A stretch of 64,000 bases of DNA from CAVPUA01 sp963708805 (GCA_963708805.1 CAVPUA010000003.1:2914001-2978000), one strand, 5' to 3'; shown: positions 28,586 through 38,146, counted from the stretch's first letter. Notes: generated from the letters alone by a model not told the origin. Made by a program: numbers and translations.

Positions 28586-30475
28586 TCAGCTGCCCGCGGC
28601 CGTCATGATCAGCTGCGCGTACGCGGCGGCGCCCGGTGGTTTGAGGTGCAGCCCGTCGGCATAGAACCACTCCGGGTGGGCCGCCGAGATGGAGTACCAG
28701 TCGACGAGCCGGACGTTGCCGAACCGGGCGGCCGCGGCGGTGATGGTGACGTTGTTCGGCGCCTGCCAGTCACGCGGCACGCGGTCGGTCAGCAGGACGA
28801 CCCGCGCGCGGTCGGCCAGCAGCGTCAGGACCGAGTTCAGCTGGGCCGGATTGATGATTCCGTTGTTGCCGGCGTGGATCACCACGACTCCGGCGAGGCG
28901 CCCGCGTTGATGATCGGCGACGACGTCGTCGAGCACCAGGTTCGCCTGCCGCCCCTCGACGGCGTCGACGTCGACGGCGGGGTCGAGCCGGACCAGGTCG
29001 GGCTCGGCGCCGAGCAGCACGGAGTCGCCGAACGCATTCAGCGCGCCGACCGCCCGGGGCGGCGCGACCACGGGCGCCGGCGCGACGGGCGCCGACGACG
29101 AGGGCGCCGACGCCGTCGCCGCTCGCGACCGGCCGGCGGTCGTCGACGGGGAGACCGAGGTCGGGGCGCGGGCAGCTGCGAGTGAACCGGACGGCGGCGC
29201 GGGCGCTCCGGCCGTCGTGGTCTGCGGGCGGACGACCATGAGGATCGCGGCGACGGCGGCGACCGCCCCGACCACGGGCACGCGAATCAGTACCCATGAC
29301 CACGTCACGCGCGGCCAGGCCCAGCGCCGGGAACGCAGCGGGGTCTCGACGAGGCGGTAGCTGCCCTCGGCGAGCAGCACGATCAGCGCGACGCGTCCGA
29401 CGTCGATCAGGGGCAGCCAACCGTGCACGTCCACGCCCGGTCGGGTGACCACCACCACCGGCCAGTGCCAGAGATAGATCGCGTAGGAGCGCTGACCGAG
29501 CCAGCGCAGCGGACCGCGATCGAGCATCCAGCGCACTGCGCTCCCCGGCCGGATCGATGCGCAGACGACGACGAGCGCGATCAGATCGAGCAGCAGGAAC
29601 CCACCGCGGTAGAGCGCCGGACGGAACTCGTCCAGGTGCAGGAACTCCCATCCCAGCAGGGCGAGCCCACCGAGGGCGAGCAGGTCGGTCAGCCACACGA
29701 AGCGGATGCGACTGCGCCGCAGCTGCCGGGCGCTCGCGACGTTCCACGCTCCCGCCGCCGATCCGAGGAACAGTCCGATGCTGTGGGTGTCGGTGCCGAA
29801 ATAGACGCGGGCCGAGTCGGCGGCGTACGGGACGTCGCTGCGAATGGCGATGATCGACATCGCCGCGGTCGACGCCACGGCGAGCATCAGCGCGACGCGT
29901 CCGACGGCCGCACACCGTCGTTCGGGTGTCGTCCCGCCGCGTGCTGCGCCGGTGATCACGAGCAGGACCAGCGGCCAGACCAGGTAGTACTGCTCCTCGA
30001 TGGCGAGCGACCAGAGGTGCTGGAGCATGGGCGGACGGCCGGAGGCGACGAAATACGACTGGTGATCGAAGATCAACCACCAGTTGGTCGCGTAGCCGAG
30101 GCTCGACAGCACGCTGCCCTCGAGCGTGGCGAGTTCGTCGCGCCAGAAGACGAGGCTGGCGATCGACACGACGACGATCAACACCGCGACGGACGGGAAC
30201 AGCCGGCGAACGCGGTTGGCGTAGAACCGGCCCAGGCGCAGGCCGCCGGTGCTCACGAGCTCACCGAGCAGCAGACGGGTGATCACGAAACCGCTGATCA
30301 CGAAGAAGGTGTCGACGCCGAGGAATCCTCCGGGCACGAGCTGCGGGTCGACGTGGAACAGCACCACGGCGCTGACGGCGATTGCCCGCAGACCGTCGAG
30401 ACCGCCGAGCCGCGGGGCAGGCGGAGGCCCCGCGCGCCGGGCGAGCGGACGGGGTTCGGTGAGCATCTGTGTCAT
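28586..30475 (-). CDS. Acyltransferase 3 (OafA-like) with C-terminal SGNH domain
   Basis: About 629 residues. The N-terminal membrane part (about 20-370) is an acyltransferase-3 domain with LDGLRAIAVSAVVLFHVDPQ, GGFLGVDTFFVISGFVITRL, the RLFPSVAVL region and LWSLAIEEQYYLVWPL. A Pro/Ser/Ala linker (about 415-470) leads to an SGNH-hydrolase-like domain with block I LNAFGDSVLLGAEPDL, VVVIHAGNNGIINPAQL and block V WFYADGLHLKPPG (Asp-His). The pair moves acetyl groups across the membrane onto cell-wall or surface glycans. ATG 30475 is the start; the open frame continues upstream only across the divergent PadR gene and is not coding there. Confidence 0.88.
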   Translation of the reverse strand: MTQMLTEPRPLARRAGPPPAPRLGGLDGLRAIAVSAVVLFHVDPQLVPGGFLGVDTFFVISGFVITRLLLGELVSTGGLRLGRFYANRVRRLFPSVAVLIVVVSIASLVFWRDELATLEGSVLSSLGYATNWWLIFDHQSYFVASGRPPMLQHLWSLAIEEQYYLVWPLVLLVITGAARGGTTPERRCAAVGRVALMLAVASTAAMSIIAIRSDVPYAADSARVYFGTDTHSIGLFLGSAAGAWNVASARQLRRSRIRFVWLTDLLALGGLALLGWEFLHLDEFRPALYRGGFLLLDLIALVVVCASIRPGSAVRWMLDRGPLRWLGQRSYAIYLWHWPVVVVTRPGVDVHGWLPLIDVGRVALIVLLAEGSYRLVETPLRSRRWAWPRVTWSWVLIRVPVVGAVAAVAAILMVVRPQTTTAGAPAPPSGSLAAARAPTSVSPSTTAGRSRAATASAPSSSAPVAPAPVVAPPRAVGALNAFGDSVLLGAEPDLVRLDPAVDVDAVEGRQANLVLDDVVADHQRGRLAGVVVIHAGNNGIINPAQLNSVLTLLADRARVVLLTDRVPRDWQAPNNVTITAAAARFGNVRLVDWYSISAAHPEWFYADGLHLKPPGAAAYAQLIMTAAGS

Positions 30476-30594
30476 GAGTGCCGCCAGTCTCGTCGACCCG
30501 CGCTCGTTTACCCGGCAGCCGGCGAGTGACGCGCCGCACCGGGTCCGGCGGTGCCCGCCCGTGTCCGTCGACCCGCTTGGGTTACCGTGCACCG

Positions 30595-31152
30595 GTGGCG
30601 CGCCGCATCGAGCTCTCGCCCGCCGAATGGGCGGTACTCGGCGTGTTCGGCGAGGGGGCGACGCACGGCTTCGCGGTCGCCCAGCTGCTCGACCGATCGG
30701 GTCCCCTCGGACGGGTCTGGACGCTGCCTCGGCCCCAGGTGTACCAAGCACTGAAGAAGCTCGGGCAGCAGGAGTTGCTGGTCGAGGCAAGCACCGAGCG
30801 CTCGACATCGGGTCCGGCCCGCACGATCTACGCGCTGACGCCGAGCGGTCGTCGGGCGCTGGACGACTGGTTGTCCTCGCCGGTCGAACACGTCCGTGAC
30901 ATCCGCTCGATGCTGCTGCTGAAACTGGCCCTGCTCGATCGGTCCGGCGCGGGAAACGCCGAGCTGCTCGAGTCGCAACGGCGATCGCTCGAGCCCCAGA
31001 TCGCGTCGTTGACGTCGCTACGCGATCAGGCCGTCGGCTTCGAACGGGTGCTGGCGGAGTGGCGTCTGACGTCGTCTCAGGCGACCTTGAGCTTCCTGCG
31101 AACGATCGCCGAGCGCGCTGCTCAGCCCGCGAGCCCGAGTACGAACGGATAG
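30595..31152 (+). CDS. PadR-family transcriptional regulator
   Basis: 185 residues starting at GTG 30595. The N-terminal winged helix is ELSPAEWAVLGVFGEGATHG, FAVAQLLDRSG, RPQVYQALKKLGQQELL, then ARTIYALTPSGRRALDDWL. A C-terminal helical dimer domain (about 100-180) follows. It is divergent from the acyltransferase-SGNH gene with 119 bases between starts, so it may control it. It overlaps the end of recQ by 31 bases in convergent orientation. Confidence 0.85.
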   Translation: MARRIELSPAEWAVLGVFGEGATHGFAVAQLLDRSGPLGRVWTLPRPQVYQALKKLGQQELLVEASTERSTSGPARTIYALTPSGRRALDDWLSSPVEHVRDIRSMLLLKLALLDRSGAGNAELLESQRRSLEPQIASLTSLRDQAVGFERVLAEWRLTSSQATLSFLRTIAERAAQPASPSTNG

Positions 31153-33341
31153 ACGGCGCGGGCGCCCGCGCGACGAAGCAGTCGCGCGACGACGGCCAGA
31201 GTCCAGCCCGAGTCGGCATAGTCGTCGACGAGCAGCACCGTCTCGTTGCCGACGCGCCCGGCCACCTCACCCGGCACGCTGAACTCGCTCCAGATCGTCC
31301 GCAGCCGATGCGCGCTGTTCGACCGCCCGGCCCGGGACCCGGACGTCGGCACCAGATGGTGCACCTCGCCGAGGTCGGCCAGCCGGCCGATGCGGGCCAG
31401 TTGCGCGGCGAAGTCCGCCACCAGCTCAGGACGCGAGGTCGAGCCGACCCGGACGACGCACGTCGGACGCTCGGTCCACGACCAGGCGGCGAGCACGGCG
31501 ACCGCGGCCGGGATCAGGTCGGCCGGGACCGGCTCGTTCACCGACACCGCCGCGCGCACCCGGGCTCCCCGCGCCAGGTCGGTGAAGCGGGCGACCGCGC
31601 GCCCCGGCTCGGCCAGCTCGTCGGCGGCCAGCTTGCCCCGCACGTCGACGCCGAGCGACGGCATGGCGCTGGGCCACATGCGTCGCGCGTCGAGCACCAC
31701 GCCTGGCCGATCGAGGACCTGTTCGGCGGCCACGAGAGTGGTTTCGGTCGTCGTCGTGTCGAGAACGAGCCCACCGCAGTTGTCACAACGCCCGCAGTCG
31801 GGCGCGGCGTCGACCGCGGGATCGTCGAGCTGTTCGCGCAGGTAACGCATGCGGCACCGGCCGGTCGTCATGTAGTCGCGCATCGCCTGCTGCTCGTCAC
31901 GGCGAACCTGGGCGACCCGCGCGTAGCGCTCACCGTCGTAGCTCCACGGACGGCCCGTCGCGACCCAGCCGCCTTTGACCCGTTGCAACGCCCCGTCCAC
32001 GTCGAGCACCTTGAGCATCGTCTCGAGCCGGGAGCGGGAGAGCTCGACGCGAGTCTCGATCGAGGCCGAGCTGAGCGGGCCGTCGGCGAGCGCCGCCAGC
32101 GCCGCGCGGACGTGAACCTCGGCCGGGAACCCCGCGGACGCGAAGTAGCTCCAGATCGCCTCGTCGTCGCCACCGGGAAGCAGGATCACCTCGGCGCTGT
32201 CGACTCCGCGGCCGGCTCGCCCGACCTGCTGGTAGTACGAGATCGGCGACGACGGCGCCCCGAAGTGCACGACGAAGCCGAGGTCGGGTTTGTCGAAGCC
32301 CATCCCGAGGGCCGATGTCGCGACGAGTGCCTTCACCCGGTTGTCGATCAGGTCGGCCTCAGCCGCCAGCCGTTCAGCCGGATCGGTCTGACCCGAGTAG
32401 GCCGCCACGGCGAACCCTCGCTCGCGCAGGTAGTCGGCGACCTGCTGCGAAGCGGCGACGGTCAGCGTGTAGATGATCCCCGAGCCGGGCAGGCGGGCAA
32501 GATGATCGGCCAGCCAGGCCAGCCGGTGCGCGTTCGTCGGCAGTCGGAGGACGCCCAGCCGAAGCGACTCCCGATCGAGCGCGCCGCGAAGCACCAGCAC
32601 CTCGCTGCCGGAGCCCGTCTCGCCCGCAGTTTGTCCGTCAGTCCGTCCGCCCGTCCGTGCGTCAGTCCCCCCGTCCGTCTGTCCGTCGGTCAGCCCGAGC
32701 ACCTCGACCACATCGGCGACGACCCGGGCGTTGGCCGTCGCGGTGGTCGCCAGCACCGGGATGCCGGGCGGCAGTTCGGGAAGCAGCGTGCGCAGACGGC
32801 GGAAGTCGGGACGGAAGTCGTGACCCCAGTCGCTGATGCAGTGCGCCTCGTCGACGACGAGCAGGCCGCAGCTCGCCGCCAGCCGCGGCATCACGTTGTC
32901 GCGGAAATCGGGGTTGTTCAGCCGCTCGGGTGAGAGCAGCAGGACGTCGATCTCGCCGCGATTGACGGCGTCGTAGATCGTGGACCAGTCCTCGAGGTTC
33001 GTCGAGTTGACGGTCGCCGCGCGGATGCCGGCCCGCTCGGCGGCGGCGATCTGGTTGCGCATCAACGCCAGCAGCGGCGAGACGATCACCGTCGGCCCGG
33101 CACCCGTACGGCGCAGCAGCGCGGTGGCGACGAAGTAGACCGCCGACTTGCCCCAGCCGGTTCGCTGGACGACGAGGGCCCGACGTCGCTCGGCCACCAG
33201 GGCGTGGATCGCGCGCCACTGATCCTCGCGCAGCGTCGCCGTCGGGCCGGCCAGCGCCCGCAGCGTCTCGCCGGCCGCCGCGCGCAGCTCGTCGACGTGA
33301 TCGACATCGAGGTCAGGGGGGACGGGAGGAGGGTCGGTCAC
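31122..33341 (-). CDS. recQ: RecQ-family ATP-dependent DNA helicase with phosphoribosyltransferase-like C-terminus
   Basis: 739 residues. The superfamily 2 helicase core has the Walker A-like RTGWGKSAVYFVATALL, VIVSPLLALMRNQIAAAERA, LLVVDEAHCISDWGHDFRPD, VLATTATANARVVADV and YYQQVGRAGRG. A zinc site follows (CRMRYLREQLDD...CGRCDNCGG). The last 200 residues end VLLVDDYADSGWTLAVVARL, a PRPP-binding-like loop seen in the actinobacterial RecQ subtype. A 64-bp tetranucleotide tract (32633-32696) inserts a Thr/Asp/Gly-rich linker between the two helicase lobes. GTG 33341 overlaps the preceding coiled-coil gene by 4 bases. Confidence 0.9.
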   Translation of the reverse strand: MTDPPPVPPDLDVDHVDELRAAAGETLRALAGPTATLREDQWRAIHALVAERRRALVVQRTGWGKSAVYFVATALLRRTGAGPTVIVSPLLALMRNQIAAAERAGIRAATVNSTNLEDWSTIYDAVNRGEIDVLLLSPERLNNPDFRDNVMPRLAASCGLLVVDEAHCISDWGHDFRPDFRRLRTLLPELPPGIPVLATTATANARVVADVVEVLGLTDGQTDGGTDARTGGRTDGQTAGETGSGSEVLVLRGALDRESLRLGVLRLPTNAHRLAWLADHLARLPGSGIIYTLTVAASQQVADYLRERGFAVAAYSGQTDPAERLAAEADLIDNRVKALVATSALGMGFDKPDLGFVVHFGAPSSPISYYQQVGRAGRGVDSAEVILLPGGDDEAIWSYFASAGFPAEVHVRAALAALADGPLSSASIETRVELSRSRLETMLKVLDVDGALQRVKGGWVATGRPWSYDGERYARVAQVRRDEQQAMRDYMTTGRCRMRYLREQLDDPAVDAAPDCGRCDNCGGLVLDTTTTETTLVAAEQVLDRPGVVLDARRMWPSAMPSLGVDVRGKLAADELAEPGRAVARFTDLARGARVRAAVSVNEPVPADLIPAAVAVLAAWSWTERPTCVVRVGSTSRPELVADFAAQLARIGRLADLGEVHHLVPTSGSRAGRSNSAHRLRTIWSEFSVPGEVAGRVGNETVLLVDDYADSGWTLAVVARLLRRAGARAVYPFVLGLAG
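32633..32696. repeat. Degenerate GTCC tetranucleotide repeat inside recQ
   Basis: Sixteen consecutive 4-base units close to GTCC (GTCC, GTCA, GTCC, GTCC, GCCC, GTCC, GTGC, GTCA and so on). In the recQ frame it encodes TDGQTDGGTDARTGGRTDGQ. Because the period is not a multiple of three, a one-unit slip would shift the recQ frame. Confidence 0.8.
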
Positions 33342-34165
33342 CGCCCCTGTCTAGCAGCCGGGTCCGACGGTTGCGGATCACGTCCCGCCCGCCGGCCGCC
33401 GGCCAGCACCCACTTGTAGCGCGGCGCGGCCCGCCGGCCCCGGGAGCGCCGAGCCGCGGTGAAGACGGGCAGCCGCGGCGGTTCGCCGCTCAGCTCCCCC
33501 AGCATCGTCCCGATCGCCGCGAGATGGGCGTGGATGGCGTCGCGCCGCCGGCGCGCGTCGGCCAGTTCGATGCCCAGCCGTGTCTGCGCCAACGCCGCCT
33601 CGTCCGCGGCTTCGGCAATCAGCCGACTGGTGCGGGCGCGCGCCTCGTCGGCCGCCAGCTGAGTCCGGTCGTGCTCGGCCCGGATCGACTCCTCGATCGC
33701 GCGCAGCTCGCGGACCGTGGCGCGATCCACCTCCGCCCGGCCGCGAGCCAGCTCGAGGCGCTCACGCAGGTCGCGTTCCAACTGGGCGCGTCGCTCCTCG
33801 ATCGTCTCGACGTCGGAGTGAGCTTGCTCTCGCACGCGTTCGGCCTGCTCGCGCGCGTCACGCAACCGCTCCTCGGCCTCCCGCAGCAGGCCGTCCGCCC
33901 GCGACTGCGCTTGGTCCAGCGTCGTCGTGGCGTCAAGTTCGCTCGCCGCCCGTTTGGTGACCGCGTAGCGATCGGCCTGGGTTCGCAGCTCGTCGGCGGC
34001 GACCCGCGCCTCGGCCACGATCGCTTCGGCCAGCCGGGTGGCGTTGTGGCGGACCTCGGCGCTCTCGGCCTCGGCGAGGGTCAGGATCTGGGTGACCGTC
34101 GCACCGACGCCGCCCGACCCGGGCATGGTGGCAGCGTCGGGCCGCGCACCGTGCTGCTGTGACAT
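33338..34165 (-). CDS. Coiled-coil protein, paralogue of the DivIVA-like protein
   Basis: 275 residues. After a short polar start comes VGATVTQILTLAEAESAEVR, closely matching the LGARVGQILELAEQEAEEMR stretch of the DivIVA-domain protein at 15544-16584. An Ala/Glu/Arg coiled coil runs to about 225 and a cap RRRRDAIHAHLAAIGTMLGE resembles that protein's C-terminal cap. It lacks the N-terminal GYxPxEVD membrane segment and ends in a basic Arg/Pro-rich tail. Its stop overlaps the recQ start (GTGA), so it is translated with the helicase, which hints at a link between the scaffold and DNA transactions. Confidence 0.75.
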   Translation of the reverse strand: MSQQHGARPDAATMPGSGGVGATVTQILTLAEAESAEVRHNATRLAEAIVAEARVAADELRTQADRYAVTKRAASELDATTTLDQAQSRADGLLREAEERLRDAREQAERVREQAHSDVETIEERRAQLERDLRERLELARGRAEVDRATVRELRAIEESIRAEHDRTQLAADEARARTSRLIAEAADEAALAQTRLGIELADARRRRDAIHAHLAAIGTMLGELSGEPPRLPVFTAARRSRGRRAAPRYKWVLAGGRRAGRDPQPSDPAARQGR

Positions 34166-34251
34166 GACACCCCCGTGTCCGCCATGTTCATCGGCTGGTC
34201 GATCAGCAGCAATCCTCGCATCTGCCTGCGGCCACTGCCCAGGGCCGGAGC

Positions 34252-35407
34252 TCAGCCCAGCCGATCGCTGAGCTTCGCCACAATGCTCGCCTGCGTGGCG
34301 GAATCGACCGGTTGCCCGATTCCGGTGAAGACGACGGTGCTGAGGACGGTGCCGCGGCTGAGGAAGACGGCCGTGATGAATCCGGGTACGGCATCGCCGG
34401 TCGACGCGGCGGTCGCCGTGAACGACTCCTGCAGCGTGGCGATCACATTCGCCGGCTGCCCGGCCTGGCGCCCCGCCATCGAGGCCGTGACATTGGCAGC
34501 GGTGACCGCGCCAGTGGACGTCCCCGCGATCAGGTCGGCCTTGAAGCAGTCCGCCGCGCCGGCCTTGGTCAGGTCCGACACGACCCTGGAGGTCAGCGTC
34601 GACGTCGAGAAGCTGGTCGCGCTCGAGGAGATGTCGCCGGTGGCCGAGTCGTAATCGGGCGCGTCCGACTCGGCCGCGGACTGGATCGAGGCGTCGGCGG
34701 CGCTGATGCCGAGGCAGGTCGTGAACGAGTCGGAGCTGGCGTCATCCGACGAGCCGTCGGACTGGTCGCTGTCGTCAGCCGGCTGGGCGACCCAGTTGGA
34801 GGCCAGATCGCCGGGACGGATCGTGTAGGCCGCCAACTGGCTGGCGGTCTTCGGAGTAGCGGCAGCCGCGGTGGACGAGGACGACGATCGACGGTCCAGA
34901 TAGAGCTTGCCGCCGTAGGCTCCCCCACCCAGCAGGGCGAGAACAAGCACGAGGCCCAGCGCCGGATGCAACCGTCGCTTGGCCGGACCGGCATAGGCCG
35001 GACCGGCATAGGCCGGACCCGCCTGGAACGGACCGGGCGGCGGCGGGTAGAGCGGCATGCTCTCCGGCGCGCCGTACGGATTCGGCGCCGAGAGGTACCC
35101 CGACGCGGAGCCGAACGGGTACGCATTCTGGACGGCCGGCGGCCCGGCGTAGGCCGGTCCGCCGGGCGGAGGGCCGTACGAGGTCCGGGACGGCCGGTGC
35201 GCCGGGCGGCGCCCACGAGGTGTGATCGGACTGATCCTCGACGCCGGTGACGACCGGCTTGGGGGCGATGTAGAAGGCCGGCGGCTCGCCGGCGGGGCGG
35301 GAATGGCGCCCGGTCCGCGGCTGGGTGAGCGTCACGGTCGTCGACTCGGTGGCGGACGGTGGCATCCCGAAAGCGGGCGCGGGCGGTGGCGTCTCCGGCG
35401 CGGACAA
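34252..35407 (-). CDS. Proline-rich membrane-anchored protein with extracytoplasmic domain, one frameshift
   Basis: About 385 residues after repair. It starts at TTG 35407 behind GAGGAG. The cytoplasmic N-terminus is Pro-rich (MSAPETPPPAPAFGMPPSA) and continues in a second frame from about 35190 with GPPPGGPAYAGPP and repeated PAYAG. One membrane helix (about HPALGLVLVLALLGGGAYGG) follows, then an outside domain beginning YTIRPGDLASNWVAQPADDS, with two Cys residues likely to form a disulphide (TTCLGISA and ADCFKADL). The end is VFTGIGQPVDSATQASIVAK. Similar membrane-anchored proteins with a Pro-rich cytoplasmic tail are common in actinobacteria; function unknown. Confidence 0.65.
34981..35020. 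repeat. 15-bp tandem repeat, 2.7 copies
   Basis: GGCCGGACCGGCATA is repeated at 34981-34995 and 34996-35010 and begins a third time to 35020. On the minus strand it encodes the pentapeptide repeat PAYAG just before the membrane helix. Confidence 0.75.
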
Positions 35408-35575
35408 GGGTGTGCTCCTCTGTGCGGCTCAGTGCGGCCCCCGCGGCGTGATGCAGAAAGCTTGCCACGAATCTCGCCATTGAGCAAACACTCACTTAAC
35501 ATCGCCGCGGAAGGTCGGATCGGAAACGACAGTGGCAGACTGGGCGCGCCCCCAGAATCTGCAGAGAGACCGTCG

Positions 35576-37177
35576 ATGAGTTCCCCCGCCGTAGAAGAGT
35601 CCGGCTTCACCCACCGCCAGATCCTGGTGATCATGTCCGGGCTGATGATGGGCATGTTCCTTGCCTCGCTGGACCAGACGATCGTCTCGACCGCGCTGCC
35701 GACGATCGTCGGCGACTTTCACCGCAGCGACCTGCTGTCCTGGGTGATCACCGCCTACCTGCTGGCGAGCACCGCGTCTACGCCCCTGTGGGGCAAGGCG
35801 GGTGATCTCTACGGTCGCAAGCGGGTCTTCCAGCTCGCGATCGTCGTCTTCCTGATCGGCAGCGCGCTGTGCGGTGCCTCCCAGAACATGTTCGAGCTGA
35901 TCGCCTTCCGCGGTCTGCAGGGCATCGGCGGCGGCGGCCTGATCTCGCTGGTGTTCGCGATCATCGGCGATGTCATCCCGCCCCGTCAGCGCGGGCGCTA
36001 CCAGGGTTATTTCGGGGCCGTCTTCGGAGTGTCGAGCGTGGTGGGCCCGCTGGCCGGCGGTTTCGCGGTCGACAGCCTGAGCTGGCGCTACATCTTCTAC
36101 ATCAACCTGCCCCTGGGCATCGCCGCGCTGATCGTCACCAACCGCGTGCTGCAACTGCCCAAGGTCAAGCGCGAGGTCAAGATCGACTGGTGGGGCGCGC
36201 TCCTGCTCGTCCTCGGCGTCTCCTGCATTCTGCTCGGCACGCAGTCCGGCGGCACCGACTATCCGTGGGGCTCGTGGCAGATCGTCGGGCTGTTCGTTCT
36301 CGGCGCGCTGTTCCTGATCGCCTTCGCCGGTCGCGAGCACCTCGCACCCGAACCGATCCTGCCGCTCGAACTGTTCAAGATGCAGATCTTCACCGTCGCC
36401 AACATCGTGTCGTTCGTCAGCGGTGTCGCCATGTTCGGGGCGCTGGCCTTCCTGCCGCAGTACCTCCAACTCGTGCACGGCGTGTCGGCCACGGAGTCCG
36501 GGCTGCTCCTCCTGCCGCTGCTGCTCGGCCTGCTCGTCATGAGCATCGGGTCGGGGCGCTACATCTCGCGCACCGGAAACTACCGGTGGTTCCCGCTGGC
36601 CGGCACCATCCTCGTCGCCGTCGGACTCTGGCTGCTGACACACATCGGCGCCCACACCTCGCTGGCGATCGTCGGCCTGTACATCCTCGTCTTCGGCGCC
36701 GGTCTCGGCCTGTTCATGCAGGTGCTGACCCTCGTGGTGCAGAACGCCGTGCCGGCCCGCCAGATGGGGGTCGGCACGTCGTCGGTCACCTTCTTCCGGT
36801 CGATGGGCGGCGCGATCGGCGCGTCGGCGCTGGGCGCGGTGCTCACGGCGCGGATCGCGTACGAGTTCCCGCACTTCCTGCCCGCGGCCGACCTGAAGGC
36901 CGGGGGCGACAAGGTGTCGCAGCTCGTCCAGAGTCCCGACACACTCAACGCGTTGAAGCGCACCAACCCGGCGCTGCACGAGGGGATCATCCAGGCGTAC
37001 TCGCACGCGATCGACCGGGTCTTCCTGGTCGGGTTCATCGTGTCGCTGTTCGCGATCGTCGCGGCCTTGTTCATCAAGCAGGTCAAGCTGCGTGGCGCCA
37101 ATCAGTCGGCCCCGCCTGGGCCCGCCGAGGCGGTGGCCGCCGACTCCACTCCCGTCGCGCCCGGAGGGATGCACTGA
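35576..37177 (+). CDS. MFS multidrug exporter, DHA2 type
   Basis: 533 residues with 14 predicted helices. Helix 1 carries LASLDQTIVSTALPTIVGDF (motif D1), motif A is WGKAGDLYGRKRVFQLAIVV, and FRGLQGIGGGGLISLVFAII with VFGVSSVVGPLAGGFAVDSL is motif C-like. A loop between helices 13 and 14 (about 440-490) contains LKAGGDKVSQLVQSPDTLNA. ATG 35576 follows AGAGAG. It overlaps the next gene by one base (TGATG), so the kinase-like protein is co-translated. It is divergent from the Pro-rich membrane protein across about 170 bases. Confidence 0.9.
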   Translation: MSSPAVEESGFTHRQILVIMSGLMMGMFLASLDQTIVSTALPTIVGDFHRSDLLSWVITAYLLASTASTPLWGKAGDLYGRKRVFQLAIVVFLIGSALCGASQNMFELIAFRGLQGIGGGGLISLVFAIIGDVIPPRQRGRYQGYFGAVFGVSSVVGPLAGGFAVDSLSWRYIFYINLPLGIAALIVTNRVLQLPKVKREVKIDWWGALLLVLGVSCILLGTQSGGTDYPWGSWQIVGLFVLGALFLIAFAGREHLAPEPILPLELFKMQIFTVANIVSFVSGVAMFGALAFLPQYLQLVHGVSATESGLLLLPLLLGLLVMSIGSGRYISRTGNYRWFPLAGTILVAVGLWLLTHIGAHTSLAIVGLYILVFGAGLGLFMQVLTLVVQNAVPARQMGVGTSSVTFFRSMGGAIGASALGAVLTARIAYEFPHFLPAADLKAGGDKVSQLVQSPDTLNALKRTNPALHEGIIQAYSHAIDRVFLVGFIVSLFAIVAALFIKQVKLRGANQSAPPGPAEAVAADSTPVAPGGMH

Positions 37178-37821
37178 TGCCGGGTGTGACGATCACCGGT
37201 AACTACGGCGCCGGCGGCAGCAGCGTCGCCCCCGCCGTGGCCGAGGCCCTCGGCTACCAGCTGCTGGATCGCGCGATCAGCGCGGACATCGCGGCCCAGC
37301 TGCACGTCTCGGTGGCCGAGGCCCAGTCGGCCGTGGTCAAGCGCTCGTTGATCGACAAGTTCTTCGGCTCGCTCGCGCCGTTGAGCACGGGCCTGCTCGG
37401 CGCGGGGACCGATGCCGCCCCACCCGATTCGCAGTTCTGGCCGACACTCGACGACGCCGACGTGTTCCGCGAACAGGCCGACAAGATCATGCGGGCCGCG
37501 CTCGCGTCCGGCGCGGTGATCCACGGCCGAGGCGGCGCCGCCGCCTTCCCCGACACGCCCGACGTCCTGCACGTGCGGCTGTTCGGCCCGGTCGAGGCCC
37601 GGATCGCCCAGGGTGCGCGGCTCGAGCACGTATCACTGGACGCGGCCCGCAAGGCTCAGCCCGAGGTCGACCGCGCTCGAGCCCACTACGTCCAGCGGTT
37701 GTACAACAGGCCGATCGACGATCCGGACCTGTACGAACTGCAGATCGACAGCACGGTGATCCCGCTCGACGAGTGCGCGAAGCTGATCGTCGCGGCCTAC
37801 CGATCCATGAGTGACCGTTGA
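37177..37821 (+). CDS. Cytidylate kinase-like family protein
   Basis: 214 residues with a P-loop near the start (TITGNYGAGGSSVAPAVAEA) and the lid/base pattern of the cytidylate-kinase-like family: LGYQLLDRAISADIAAQLHV, IHGRGGAAAFPDTPDVLHVR, LFGPVEARI and a C-terminal LYELQIDSTVIPLDECAKLI. Members are often fused or adjacent to transporters and their true phosphate acceptor is unknown; a canonical CMP kinase is usually encoded elsewhere. Start and stop codons overlap with the DHA2 exporter upstream, so a functional link is likely. Confidence 0.85.
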   Translation: MPGVTITGNYGAGGSSVAPAVAEALGYQLLDRAISADIAAQLHVSVAEAQSAVVKRSLIDKFFGSLAPLSTGLLGAGTDAAPPDSQFWPTLDDADVFREQADKIMRAALASGAVIHGRGGAAAFPDTPDVLHVRLFGPVEARIAQGARLEHVSLDAARKAQPEVDRARAHYVQRLYNRPIDDPDLYELQIDSTVIPLDECAKLIVAAYRSMSDR

Positions 37822-37909
37822 CGGTCAGCAAAACCTAACGCATACTTAACACCGCAACGTACGGCGGGGGTCAGCACAGCCAGCACCCGTCCGCGACTTT
37901 GAGGTGAAC

Positions 37910-38146
37910 ATGACGACCACCGTGAACCTGACGACCGAAGCCGTCACCACTCCCCCGTCCTACCTCGACATCACGCTGACGCGCCTTCGGCACGGCGGAG
38001 TCTGCTCGTGCGGCCACCGGCTCAGCCCCGGCGATCGCGCCGGCTGGGCCAGGAGCACGCGCGAGTTCGTCTGTCTGCCGTGCGTCAAGCGCTCCCTCTG
38101 GAATGCCGTCGACGCCACATCGATCCGCGAGATCACTCTGAGCTGA
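37910..38146 (+). CDS. Small zinc-ribbon-like protein
   Basis: 78 residues; ATG 37910 follows GAGGTGA. Two pairs of Cys (GGVCSCGH and FVCLPCVK) about 30 residues apart could bind one zinc. A short polar N-terminus and a C-terminal ATSIREITLS flank them. It looks like a small regulatory or nucleic-acid-binding factor; no specific family is recognised. The 3' end overlaps the convergent SRPBCC gene by 14 bases. Confidence 0.6.
   Translation: MTTTVNLTTEAVTTPPSYLDITLTRLRHGGVCSCGHRLSPGDRAGWARSTREFVCLPCVKRSLWNAVDATSIREITLS

Noticed and set aside
30476..31270. N-terminal extension of the acyltransferase frame upstream of 30475
   Set aside because: It runs antisense through the PadR gene, is Arg/Pro/Ser-rich and lacks any domain; ATG 30475 starts the real protein.
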